In this document: positions 42,882 through 51,513 of the stretch, in pieces | Numbering within the stretch: position 1 is the first letter of the stretch | Layout of the letters: each line of letters starts with the position of its first letter | Assembly: GCA_020635075.1 (NCBI GenBank) | Contig: JACKAM010000003.1 | Location: 62,001 to 126,000, forward strand | Length of the DNA: 64,000 nt | Reading direction: 5' to 3' | Source of the DNA: Pseudobdellovibrionaceae bacterium | Lineage (GTDB): Bacteria; Bdellovibrionota; Bdellovibrionia; Bdellovibrionales; UBA1609 | Notes under the pieces: model-generated | What the model was told of the DNA's origin: nothing | Seen by the model: the letters and a program-made list of their open reading frames with translations, nothing else | Databases searched by the model: none | Program-made: the position numbers and the translations under genes

Positions 42882-45428
42882 CTAGCGCTTGCGCGGAGTC
42901 ACGACCTGAACGTCGACCCTTATCACGCCCTCAAGGCTCAAATCCTCGTGGAACTTGAGAACACCTTTCTCGACTTGGTATAGATCCTTCGGAACCTCTT
43001 TCACGTGACCAGTGCCATAGGCCAGCATCACTCGCCAAACCCATTCTTTTTCAGTATCGATATTGAGCTGATAACTGCGGCTAATCCAGCGAGTAACAAG
43101 ATCCAGCACAAAACTCAAAGCACTGTCGTAGGATTCCATGCACACAGGGAAAATTTTTGAGTTTCCATCTCCCAGTACGTTGTGCAACTGGCTATAGCGA
43201 TGACCTGGGTCGATATATTGATTTTCGGGAATACAGTCCGGGTCTCCAGGGGGCACAATAAATGAGGCTACAAAGTAGCGATCCGAGAAGGCCGAGTGTA
43301 GCCGGTTGGCAACTGCCTGAACCACATCCCCACTTTCCCCCACCATACTCTTTGATTCCCAGTTTCCTGAGTCCGCCTTGTACTCAGTCGAAGGCGTCAA
43401 CTTGTGACCACCATCATGTTTGCAAGAGTTGACATCCAACTGATGACCTTCAACTCCACACGCTGTGACCAGCTGATTCAGACCTTCACCTGAGCACATA
43501 TCGCCGTCACTGTATTTCTTGTCTGAGCATTTGGTTCGTGGCGAAAGCTCCAGACACTCACTATTACACTTGTTGTTGATCATGAACAACTCACTGGTTC
43601 CACTGCCCGAAAGGAAGTCATTCACCGCCAAATTCCATTCATCAACCGAGCAATTGACCTTGCCAATCGAGCAGGATGCGGGTTCTGCCGTCACCTTTGT
43701 GTTGGTGCGTATAGAGTGAGAGCAAGAGTAGGAGCACTCTTTGATGTCGTTGACATTTCCCGATCCTAGGTGATTGGCCGCAATCGTTTTGAGCGAGTTA
43801 TCCCCCATACAACTGATCTCGCCGGTGCCGCCATTTTGGTCAGCGCCCAATCCACTACATTGATAGATATTGCGATCGCTCAAAGTGAGAGTCTTCCAAG
43901 GGTAGCTCTCGCTACACTTCACATTACACTCATAGACATCGCCAGAACTGATGTAGGACGGCGATTTGCTTGCCACCAGATTGCGCTGGTTTCCAGAACA
44001 GGACTGATTACAGTTCCCTGGCTTTTCAGCCAGAGTCTCAGTCCGCAGGCTCGTGCCATCAGTGTAACAGCGATGGCGACAGCTACCCACGTTGCCCGGT
44101 CCAACACCTGCCAACTGCCCGGCACTTTGATATTCAGCAGAAGTACAGTCGCGGTAGCCTTCGGTCTGTCCGTTTTCACTACAGCTTCCACCATCGTAGT
44201 TGGTAATGGCCTTATTCTGCTCGCCGCTTAACTCGTTCTTACAGTGAACTTTACACGAGCCAGGGACCAGGCCATAAGGTCGTTGACTGGCAGGAATAGA
44301 GGCCAATACATCGTCGCAGCTCACCGAGGCACCATTGATGTTTTCAGCTGAACAATAGCCTTCAACAGCCGCATTATTGTTGTAATTAAATATTCGTACT
44401 ACGTCTTCAGGCTCAGGGAGATTATCCACTAGAGCATAACGCTTAAAACTCACCCATTCACGACGCTGTTTGACCTTGTAATAGAAATAGCGCCGGAACC
44501 GCTTCCACCGGTACTCAATCTTCCAGGACTCATTTGGCGTCTTCGATTGATACTTTAATGTCTCCGTGACTTTTCGATAGGAATAGGTAATCTGATGCTT
44601 TTTGTTTGGCAGGTAATTCATCTCATAGGAGAAGGTACAATTCTCATCACCCGGCTGGCAGGCCGAGGAGACCGGGTCCTTTAGAACCTTTTTGATTTCT
44701 TGGGTCTTTTCGTCCATACACCCCAGAGCGTCTGATGCATCGTCCTCGTTAGTTGCCATAACGAATGCTTGAAAAGACTGAGAGCTGCGATTGGCTTCGA
44801 TAGCACGCATGAGAGTGCAGAGCCCCTGCTCTTTGTCGTCTCCGGCGACGCCAACGTCCGAAATACTTGAAGCATACTCATTGGTGAACTCCTCGAACTC
44901 CTGGTCGTTCATATGGGACCAAAAGGGAAGGGGGTAACCAGAAATGGAGTGAGACCTGGAAATGGCGTACTTTTTCACATTCCAATAGGATGTTGAGGGC
45001 GACAGAGTTCCCAGTTGAGAAAGGGGAATCTCCAAAAGTCCGTCGGGACCCTGATAGCGAATCAAGTCATGGAGCTCAACCGAGCTGCGGTCACCGGTGA
45101 GACTTTGAGTTGTCGTGTAAAGGGTCATTTCGCCTGAGAATCCACGCAGGCGGTTGGTCACGGATTGAAAGGATGATGCCACCTGGTCCTGGATAGGTTT
45201 CATGGAATTAGAGTTATCAAGAATCGTTGAAACTTCAATGGATGGGCGATTTTCTTTTTCTTCTGGATTAAACGACAGAAATCTCAACTCTCCATCTACA
45301 CCTGCCTTAACAAGCTCATCCGTGGTATCAAAATCCACTTGTGAACAGTTTTGGAAAACTGTCAACAAAGATGTAATTGAAAGAGAAAGTAAGAGAAGGC
45401 CGCCCAAGAAATAGTTTCGTCTCTTCAT
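42882..45428 (-). CDS. VWA-domain lipoprotein with repeated C-x3-C motifs
   Basis: 848 residues from ATG 45428, which follows AGGAGCGG. Lipobox VFQNC (near residue 28), then a VWA-like domain beginning EVSTILDNSNSM (MIDAS DxSxS). A middle region of about 300 residues contains five to six C-x3-C elements (CKVHC, CRHRC, CNQSC, CNVKC, CSYSC, CNSEC) spaced roughly 30-50 residues apart. A C-terminal domain includes FIVPPGDPDC and EWVWRVMLAYGTGHVKEVP. Likely outer-membrane anchored and metal- or protein-binding. Confidence 0.85.
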   Translation of the reverse strand: MKRRNYFLGGLLLLSLSITSLLTVFQNCSQVDFDTTDELVKAGVDGELRFLSFNPEEKENRPSIEVSTILDNSNSMKPIQDQVASSFQSVTNRLRGFSGEMTLYTTTQSLTGDRSSVELHDLIRYQGPDGLLEIPLSQLGTLSPSTSYWNVKKYAISRSHSISGYPLPFWSHMNDQEFEEFTNEYASSISDVGVAGDDKEQGLCTLMRAIEANRSSQSFQAFVMATNEDDASDALGCMDEKTQEIKKVLKDPVSSACQPGDENCTFSYEMNYLPNKKHQITYSYRKVTETLKYQSKTPNESWKIEYRWKRFRRYFYYKVKQRREWVSFKRYALVDNLPEPEDVVRIFNYNNNAAVEGYCSAENINGASVSCDDVLASIPASQRPYGLVPGSCKVHCKNELSGEQNKAITNYDGGSCSENGQTEGYRDCTSAEYQSAGQLAGVGPGNVGSCRHRCYTDGTSLRTETLAEKPGNCNQSCSGNQRNLVASKSPSYISSGDVYECNVKCSESYPWKTLTLSDRNIYQCSGLGADQNGGTGEISCMGDNSLKTIAANHLGSGNVNDIKECSYSCSHSIRTNTKVTAEPASCSIGKVNCSVDEWNLAVNDFLSGSGTSELFMINNKCNSECLELSPRTKCSDKKYSDGDMCSGEGLNQLVTACGVEGHQLDVNSCKHDGGHKLTPSTEYKADSGNWESKSMVGESGDVVQAVANRLHSAFSDRYFVASFIVPPGDPDCIPENQYIDPGHRYSQLHNVLGDGNSKIFPVCMESYDSALSFVLDLVTRWISRSYQLNIDTEKEWVWRVMLAYGTGHVKEVPKDLYQVEKGVLKFHEDLSLEGVIRVDVQVVTPRKR

Positions 45429-45743
45429 GTCCGCTCCTGAATCCATCTACAATCCATTTTTCAATACGCGGTCGCGATCATCGTTGATCGCTATTCAAAT
45501 TTCTTGTTCCAGCCCCAGTCGGTTCGACAGCGCAAATTCGCCCCTTGCGCTGTGAACGCCGGATCTCCAGCAATGTTGGCTTCTTGCCCACAAACACGCG
45601 TTATGACCCAACTATTATTATAGACGATTAGGGCGGTAACAGGCGGACAAAGGTGGAATTTCCAGAAATGAGACATTAATTGTTTCTGAACTGTTGGAAA
45701 AACTGTTCCACCCTGAGACAAATCGGCTTGCTACCGAGGCCTC
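45429..45743. other. 315-base gap between divergent genes
   Basis: No convincing gene. It must hold the promoters of both flanking genes, but no clear -10/-35 pair was found. A short symmetric TGGAA...TTCCA element near 45691-45707 is the only feature. Confidence 0.5.
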
Positions 45744-47132
45744 GTGATTTTAGAATTGAACCAAATGGAGACTAAATCGGCTGTCAGCCCGGTCCTTAAG
45801 GACACTCTCGTTTGCGCAAGTTGTGGCGGTGATTTGTCCTATGAGGGGCAAATTAGCTGTCCGTCTTGTCACACCACCTACGAGTCGATCAATGGCGTCC
45901 CGTGGGTCTTTATTCACGGAGACTCGGTAAAGACCCAATGGCGCAGTCGGTGCAGGGCTTTTATCAGCCTGCTCAATCGGCAACACGATTCCCTTCAGGG
46001 TTACCTGCGGCAAGCTAAGTTGCTAAAAACAAGCAAAGAACGATTGGAGATCCTCAGCGAGGCATGCACCAAAAATGCAGAACAGCTCCGTCACCTTCTC
46101 CTGCCTCTCCTAGACGATGAATGCGGTGAATGGCAAGACCTTCCCAGTGCCGTGATCCAAAACAAGGTCCCTAGCAAGCAAGGTCCGAGGACTTATTTGG
46201 ATTTGATCTTTCGTGACTGGGCTTGGGACAATCAGGAGAACTCCCAGGCATTTTCCATGATCAAAGAAGCCCTGCCCCCTGGATGCAATCTCAAGCACTT
46301 GTTCGTTCTTGGCTGTGGGGCCGGTCGGCTTTCCTGGGACTTGAGCAATGAATTACCAAACACTCAGGTCGTCGCTGTCGATATCAACCCTTTATTGGTC
46401 CTGGCGGGACAAAAGGTGATCGCCGGTGGCCAGCTTGACCTCTATGAGATCCCCGTCTCCCCAACCTCTGCAAAGAACTCTGCAACAATGAGAAAGCTGA
46501 GAGCTAAAGCTCAGACAAAGGGGCAACTGCAGTTTTTGTATGCCGATGCACTGAACTTTCCGGTTAAAAAGAACTCCATCGAAGCCATACTTACACCCTG
46601 GCTCATTGACGTGATTCCCCAAGATTTGCGTCAGTTTGCACTGCGCATGAACCGATCACTCAAAAACGGTGGTAGCTGGATCAACTTTGGCCCACTGGGC
46701 TTTTCTTATGGTTCTGAACTCAACCATTACTCGCCTGAAGAAGTACAAGAAATCCTGAAGGACTCGGGGTTCGAAGTGAAATCCTGGGAACAAGAGCAGA
46801 TACCCTACCTACAGAGTCCAGGAAGCGGCCACTGGCGAACGGAGACCGTTTGGACCTTCCGTGCAGAAAAGGTGAAGAATTCCAAAGAACCCTCGCGCTA
46901 CCACTACCTTCCTGATTGGCTTGAAGATCTGGACAAGCCCATCCCACAAGAGGATTTTCTCGCCGCAGTCTCGGCCCAAAGTCGCTTCCAATTTGAGGTT
47001 CTCACAGCCGTCGATGGCCAGCGCAGCCTCAATGAAATTGCCACCATGATGACCACCCACTACGGCCTCGAACTGGAAATGGCCAAAGACGCCCTCCTCA
47101 CTTTCCTCATCCGCTCCTTCGAGGAGAAATAG
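45744..47132 (+). CDS. Zinc-ribbon methyltransferase with PqqD-like C-terminus
   Basis: 462 residues from GTG 45744, after GAGG. A zinc ribbon (CASCGG...CPSCHTTY) opens the protein. Residues ~185-345 are a SAM methyltransferase (LFVLGCGAGRLSWDLSN, VVAVDINPLL) resembling the N2227/carnosine N-methyltransferase group. The last 65 residues (SRFQFEVLTAVDGQRSLNEIATMM...) look like a PqqD-type or winged peptide-recognition domain. The fusion may methylate a peptide or protein. A fold match is inferred; substrate unknown. Cytoplasmic. Confidence 0.78.
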   Translation: MILELNQMETKSAVSPVLKDTLVCASCGGDLSYEGQISCPSCHTTYESINGVPWVFIHGDSVKTQWRSRCRAFISLLNRQHDSLQGYLRQAKLLKTSKERLEILSEACTKNAEQLRHLLLPLLDDECGEWQDLPSAVIQNKVPSKQGPRTYLDLIFRDWAWDNQENSQAFSMIKEALPPGCNLKHLFVLGCGAGRLSWDLSNELPNTQVVAVDINPLLVLAGQKVIAGGQLDLYEIPVSPTSAKNSATMRKLRAKAQTKGQLQFLYADALNFPVKKNSIEAILTPWLIDVIPQDLRQFALRMNRSLKNGGSWINFGPLGFSYGSELNHYSPEEVQEILKDSGFEVKSWEQEQIPYLQSPGSGHWRTETVWTFRAEKVKNSKEPSRYHYLPDWLEDLDKPIPQEDFLAAVSAQSRFQFEVLTAVDGQRSLNEIATMMTTHYGLELEMAKDALLTFLIRSFEEK

Positions 47133-47149
47133 GTTGGAAACCACTCCTC

Positions 47150-47313
47150 CCAAACCTGTGACAAATCGCCTACTGGGGGCGAAGCCCTTGCCGAAAGGGA
47201 TCATTTGCAGTGTATTTGGCGGATGACCTCCGGAGGATCAGTGTGCTTAAAACCACGACCGTCTTCGATCAAGGGCTTTGCCCTCTTTTCGGTCGTCAAC
47301 TTAATTTTGTGGG
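47150..47313. repeat. Cluster of short inverted repeats
   Basis: Contains CCTCCGGAGG, ACGACCG/CGGTCGT, repeated AAGGG(C/A) pieces, and TTTTGTG-GG-CACAAAA (47305-47320). It adjoins the large repeat at 47314. No gene in 47133-47651 besides repeats and the terminator. Confidence 0.6.
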
Positions 47314-47559
47314 CACAAAACTCTGCCCGCCTTTGTTCAGAACCAAGGGTCCTATGCCGAGCCATCCCCGTAAATCCGAATCCTCCGCCGTCGCGCATGG
47401 GTGGGAGGCTGAGTGACCGAAGGGAATAGGCTCAGCCGAACGAAGTGCGGCAGCGATGCTGACGCACTCCGAAGACACGCCCGCGGCCGAAAGGCGCGTG
47501 AGGATTTGCGGAGGATGGTCGGCGAGGAACCGAAGGGTCTGAACAAAGGATTTTGTGGA
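47314..47559. repeat. 245-bp repeat, copy 1 (central segment in opposite orientation to copy 2)
   Basis: Both ends match copy 2 (56819-57062) in reverse complement: ATCCGAATCCTC(C/T)GCCG and GCGGCCGAAAGGCGCGTGAG are examples. The central ~80 bases (47402-47482, core 47404-47442, containing GGCTGAG...CTCAGCC) match copy 2 on the same strand. So the core is flipped relative to its flanks. The outer ends are imperfect inverted repeats (AAAACTCTG...TTTGTTCAGA / TCTGAACAAAGG). Confidence 0.9.
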
Positions 47560-47574
47560 CACCATTAGGATAAC

Positions 47575-47602
47575 AAAAAACCCGTTAGGATGTCCTAACG
47601 GG
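47575..47602 (-). terminator. Intrinsic terminator of the cytochrome/DUF1501 block
   Basis: On the minus strand CCCGTTAGGA-CA-TCCTAACGGG is followed by TTTTTT. It is 50 bases after the stop of the di-haem lipoprotein gene. Confidence 0.92.
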
Positions 47603-47651
47603 CCTTGCAATACGAATGTTTCTTGGGGAAACACAGAGAGCCAAAATAATC

Positions 47652-49229
47652 CTAGTTATTCTGGGCTCCCGTCATAATCCAATCTTGAACGGACCGACGC
47701 TTTTCCGTCTCCAATAGCCCGGTAAAGGGCATGGGCGGCAGGCCGGGAATTTCACTGTTCATGCGCACAAAAGCCTTACTGTTGATGTTGTAAGGAATCA
47801 AAATATTGTTATCGATCATCAGCTGCCAGTTAGTGATGTCGTAACCACCCTCGTTGTCGACGGAGTTATGACAGCCAAGACAGTTCACGTAGAGGATCCC
47901 TTGAGGTCGCATCAATTGAGTGTAAGTGAGTGCAGCACCTAAGTACGGATCGTCGTCATCCTGAATCACCAAGGTGTGCCGAGACTGAGAGCCAATCGTG
48001 GCATTAATGGTGCCTCCGGCGTCCAGATCCAAGACAAGAGTCTCGCTATTTCCCTCATCTCTCTGGTCATTGGCAATTTGGATCTGAAAGGTCTTAGATG
48101 TCTGACCGGGATCAAATACCACTGACAAGTTACCCATTTTATAGTCCCAATCAAAGTGGTTGATACTGATCTGGGTCTGAGCCTCATTGGTAAAGTTATC
48201 AATACAACAAACTGGAGTTGCCGTGGTCTGCTGATTAACCCTTAGAGTGACAGTCACATAACGGGTACTGGGTTCAGAAAGGGTGACCGTTACATTCGCC
48301 GTACCAGACTCAGGAGTCGTACTTGATATTGAAGAAAAGGACACAGTTGGACCCGTGGCTGGAGGCGGAATGGGCTCTGCCGGCTGTTCCAACTCCAGGA
48401 AGGAGACCGCAAGAACATCCGAGTATCCGGCCGTAGCTGCCACCACATTGGCTCCAGAAGAGAGCAAGGTGTTGACTCCGGCACGTACTCCCACATCAAC
48501 CAGGTTGAATGTAGAGTTGCCTTTCAATTCCTGTCCATTCATTAAGAAGCGAACACTCTTGACATGAATGTCGGTTGAGCCATTGCGAATCCGAGGTTGG
48601 GAAATCACATAGGCTTTATTGCCTTCAATATCCATCACTGAAACCCGAGCCTCAAAGATAGCACCAGGCAGATTTGGCAAATTCACCTCAGGATCATCGA
48701 TCAGGTCATTTTGTAGATTCCATGTAAGAGTCACGGCCTGACCGGAATTGAAGTTGGCGTTAATACCTTGACTGCGCGTGCGAATGCGTGGTCCCTCGGC
48801 TTCAATCTCAACAAAATCCCCGCCCTCGCAAATAGTTTGGGCTTCTTCGAGACCCTTCACCCATACCTCGCGAAGGTTGTCGATAGTGTCAGTATGGTGA
48901 CTACCAGTATAGGGAGTCTGGTGACTGGGGTTTACGGCATACTCTGAAATCTTGGAAAATCCAGTGACCTCAAATGATCTCCAGGCCACTGTGAGATTAG
49001 AGTCAGAAAATGTTCCCTTTCCCAGTCCACCAGGCACATGGCAGGTCGCACAGTGCTGCTTCAGGAATGGGTGATAAGTCCGCGCAAAAAGCTCAGACAT
49101 ATCTCCACAGCCGTTTTTTCCCAATAGGCTGTATGTCCCATCTCCGTCGTGATTTGAGGAACAGCTGTTATAGAACATCGGGAGAGTCCCGAGTACTATC
49201 ACTAAAATGGCCATACCCCTTTTTGTCAT
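47652..49229 (-). CDS. Lipoprotein with two CxxCH haem motifs and a Calx-beta domain
   Basis: 525 residues from ATG 49229 (an in-frame GTG lies three codons earlier). Lipobox FYNSC. Haem-binding CATCH occurs near residue 60 and CLGCH about 70 residues from the end. Between them lie a beta region (NFNSGQAVTLTWNL...) and a Calx-beta-like repeat ending in IQDDDDPY. The layout recalls Planctomycete-type cytochromes with electron-transfer or carbohydrate-binding tails. Exported and lipid-anchored. Last gene of the block. Confidence 0.85.
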   Translation of the reverse strand: MTKRGMAILVIVLGTLPMFYNSCSSNHDGDGTYSLLGKNGCGDMSELFARTYHPFLKQHCATCHVPGGLGKGTFSDSNLTVAWRSFEVTGFSKISEYAVNPSHQTPYTGSHHTDTIDNLREVWVKGLEEAQTICEGGDFVEIEAEGPRIRTRSQGINANFNSGQAVTLTWNLQNDLIDDPEVNLPNLPGAIFEARVSVMDIEGNKAYVISQPRIRNGSTDIHVKSVRFLMNGQELKGNSTFNLVDVGVRAGVNTLLSSGANVVAATAGYSDVLAVSFLELEQPAEPIPPPATGPTVSFSSISSTTPESGTANVTVTLSEPSTRYVTVTLRVNQQTTATPVCCIDNFTNEAQTQISINHFDWDYKMGNLSVVFDPGQTSKTFQIQIANDQRDEGNSETLVLDLDAGGTINATIGSQSRHTLVIQDDDDPYLGAALTYTQLMRPQGILYVNCLGCHNSVDNEGGYDITNWQLMIDNNILIPYNINSKAFVRMNSEIPGLPPMPFTGLLETEKRRSVQDWIMTGAQNN

Positions 49230-49298
49230 AACGTCCACCTTTGAATCACTATCTCAATAAAAGTGTCATCCCCACATTCGCACCATCAAGCCGACCCA

Positions 49299-50765
49299 TT
49301 AGGCCGGCTTGAAGATTTTTACTGCTTCACTCAACTGGTCGTTGCTAAGAATTCGCGAATCGAACAAGTCCGTACGACCACTCAATGACAGATAGTTGGC
49401 AAACACCGATGCCGCTGCTACCTGAACACTACCTCCGACGAAGTGCTGAGCATCAGCTGCCTGACCGGCAACAAAGTGGCCGAGCTGGAAGTCATTGGTC
49501 ACAGGTCTTCCGGCCGGATGATAAGCAAACAGCATGGCACTTCCTCCCCCTCCACGGTCACTGGAGAATTGGGAACTGGATGCATCAGAAATGACTGATC
49601 CTACTGCTCCGTCCGAACACACATAGACCATCCCAGGTGTGCCCATGACAGCGAAGGACTCCAGAATACGCCCAACGATTTGTCCGGCGTTAAGATCTCT
49701 TTGATCAGTCGTGGCCCGTGCATTTCCGTGGTAGTCATAGCCGCCCACTTCAAGATTCACAGATCCACAGTTGCGCTTCAGAGCGTTGTACACCATGGAG
49801 GCGAATACGAAGTCCTGGCTTCCCTGGTTGGTGTTGGCGTTAATTCCCCACACCGCCGAGAAATTGGCATCGCCCAGAGGACTGGTTCCAGGATCTGCGG
49901 CCGACATCAATTCCTTATTGGAATTCGTCGCACAACGAATCAGATTTCCCAGAGTCGGTCCTCCAGTCAAACTGGCGATCCGACGGGCCTGACTGGTGCT
50001 TAAATCCTCGACCATTTTAAACAATCGGCTCTTTTGATTGGTATTAAGTGCATTCAAGCTACCAGCCACGCCAAGGGCACCAACGATATCGTCATAGCGA
50101 CCGACCACAAGAGGAGTGGGAGGCTGAACAAATGCATACTGGTGCTTAGTACCAGTTTCCGTTTGCCGGGTCCCCAGATTCTTTAACAAGCCACCCTCAA
50201 GTCCGGCCTTTGCCGCCATTCCAGTGATGTCAAATTTGTTGTTGCTTGAATCATCCTGAGAGACCACGCAGATTCCCAAGAAAGCCGTTCCGTTTCTGGT
50301 TGAAGTCGTGGAATTAGCGCGAATTCCAGCTAAAATCTGGCTGGATGCAATAAAAGGCGCTCCGCCAAACTCCGTGCGGTCCACGACCATCTGACCTGTG
50401 GCCCCCATGCCCAAGCGATTATAGGACGGCAATAGCTGTCTGCCAGCATCATGAGGAATCCAGTTTCCGGAAAGACCAGCTCCACCTGAGAGGCTCAATG
50501 TCACCAGAGGAACTAAGTCTGTGTTTCCACCCTTGGAACAAACAAGTTCCTGGGCTTCTGCCACTCCCGCATTGGCCATCACATTATATATCGATGGCAA
50601 AGTCATCGCCGCACTAAAGGATTTAATCCCCGACGCCAAGAGTTCACGACGTGAAATAGGTTTCCCATGTTGTTCCAGGTAGTTCCTGACCACATCGTTA
50701 CGAACTCTCAATTCCGGATTTTTTTCTTCAAGTTCTTTAATCTTTAATAGTTCTTTTTTAGTCAT
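49299..50765 (-). CDS. DUF1501-like exported protein with Tat-type leader
   Basis: 488 residues. Near residue 39 is SRRELLASGIKSFSAAMTLPS, an RR-containing leader as in Tat substrates, though set behind a ~35-residue charged N-terminus. The body (LVTLSLSGGAGLSGNWIPHD, VGGYDYHGN, MVYVCSDGAVGS) agrees with DUF1501/sulfatase-like proteins that neighbour planctomycete cytochromes. No catalytic site can be assigned. Start ATG 50765. Between two lipoprotein genes at 31 and 69 bases. Confidence 0.75.
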   Translation of the reverse strand: MTKKELLKIKELEEKNPELRVRNDVVRNYLEQHGKPISRRELLASGIKSFSAAMTLPSIYNVMANAGVAEAQELVCSKGGNTDLVPLVTLSLSGGAGLSGNWIPHDAGRQLLPSYNRLGMGATGQMVVDRTEFGGAPFIASSQILAGIRANSTTSTRNGTAFLGICVVSQDDSSNNKFDITGMAAKAGLEGGLLKNLGTRQTETGTKHQYAFVQPPTPLVVGRYDDIVGALGVAGSLNALNTNQKSRLFKMVEDLSTSQARRIASLTGGPTLGNLIRCATNSNKELMSAADPGTSPLGDANFSAVWGINANTNQGSQDFVFASMVYNALKRNCGSVNLEVGGYDYHGNARATTDQRDLNAGQIVGRILESFAVMGTPGMVYVCSDGAVGSVISDASSSQFSSDRGGGGSAMLFAYHPAGRPVTNDFQLGHFVAGQAADAQHFVGGSVQVAAASVFANYLSLSGRTDLFDSRILSNDQLSEAVKIFKPA

Positions 50766-50796
50766 TTTACACCTCCGACTCTGTTATCCCGTACGC

Positions 50797-51492
50797 TTAA
50801 AACTCGATGGCACTGAGGCTGGCCATCATGCCAGTGCACAGTCCCAACATCGCGTTGCGGGTTTGAGCCGGTGAATCAGCACCGCCGGCTGAAGCAATAT
50901 CGTTATAAGCATTTACAATAATATCCGTCTCGCTCAACTCGCCACTAGGTCCGGGAAGAGGATCGTCCTCCCTTTGCCAGCAGGAACGGGCCAGGCGGGT
51001 CACCACCAGACGAACAGTGGATGGCGAAACCGACGAAGGACCACGTGTAAAGTCCACTCCGTCAAAGATGATTCGCTCCATGTCCGGCTTTGGCGTTTCC
51101 ACCGCTAGCAGGTCGTTACAAATCTCGCCGGCAATGGCCACAATACCCATCATCATGGGTCCCGATACAGTTGTGGCATAGCCGTACTCAGAAATGGTAC
51201 CCAGACGATCTGACCACTCCTGAACGGTGGCCACACTGGGAGTTCCAATCCCCGAGCAAGAAGTCATATTGTCCAGCACCTGCTTGGCGTAGACAGTTGA
51301 AACAGTTCTTTCACCCGGTATGATCTCAAAATCCTGATTATCCCCACCGAGCAGTCCCCCTGATGAACCATTCGATGAGCTTTTGCTGTTAAAGTCGCTA
51401 CAGCCATGGCCAATAAATGCGGTTACCGCACTTAAAACCGCTATAACTGAAAGCAATTTAACCTTTTTTACGACTGTCGCTTTCATTGTCAT
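50797..51492 (-). CDS. Lipoprotein of the DUF1501 block
   Basis: 231 residues (or 229 from the second ATG at 51486). Lipobox GHGC, then a serine/glycine spacer (NSKSSSNGSSGGLLGG) and a helical domain with several cysteines (TSCSGIG, GEICNDL, RSCWQRE, LGLCTG). No known domain. Fits a soluble periplasmic helical protein anchored to a membrane. 21 bases after the LamG/CxxCH gene, hence the same transcript. Confidence 0.8.
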   Translation of the reverse strand: MTMKATVVKKVKLLSVIAVLSAVTAFIGHGCSDFNSKSSSNGSSGGLLGGDNQDFEIIPGERTVSTVYAKQVLDNMTSCSGIGTPSVATVQEWSDRLGTISEYGYATTVSGPMMMGIVAIAGEICNDLLAVETPKPDMERIIFDGVDFTRGPSSVSPSTVRLVVTRLARSCWQREDDPLPGPSGELSETDIIVNAYNDIASAGGADSPAQTRNAMLGLCTGMMASLSAIEF

Positions 51493-51513
51493 ACCCCTCT
51501 CTTTCGCCCCTTC

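Noticed and set aside
45491..45721. 76-codon frame between divergent genes
   Set aside because: No ribosome site, no hydrophobic or domain pattern, and it overlaps the expected promoters.
47305..47562. Insertion sequence with target duplication
   Set aside because: TTTTGTGG(G/A)CAC occurs at both ends but the interior has no transposase frame and the flanks are part of the repeat itself.
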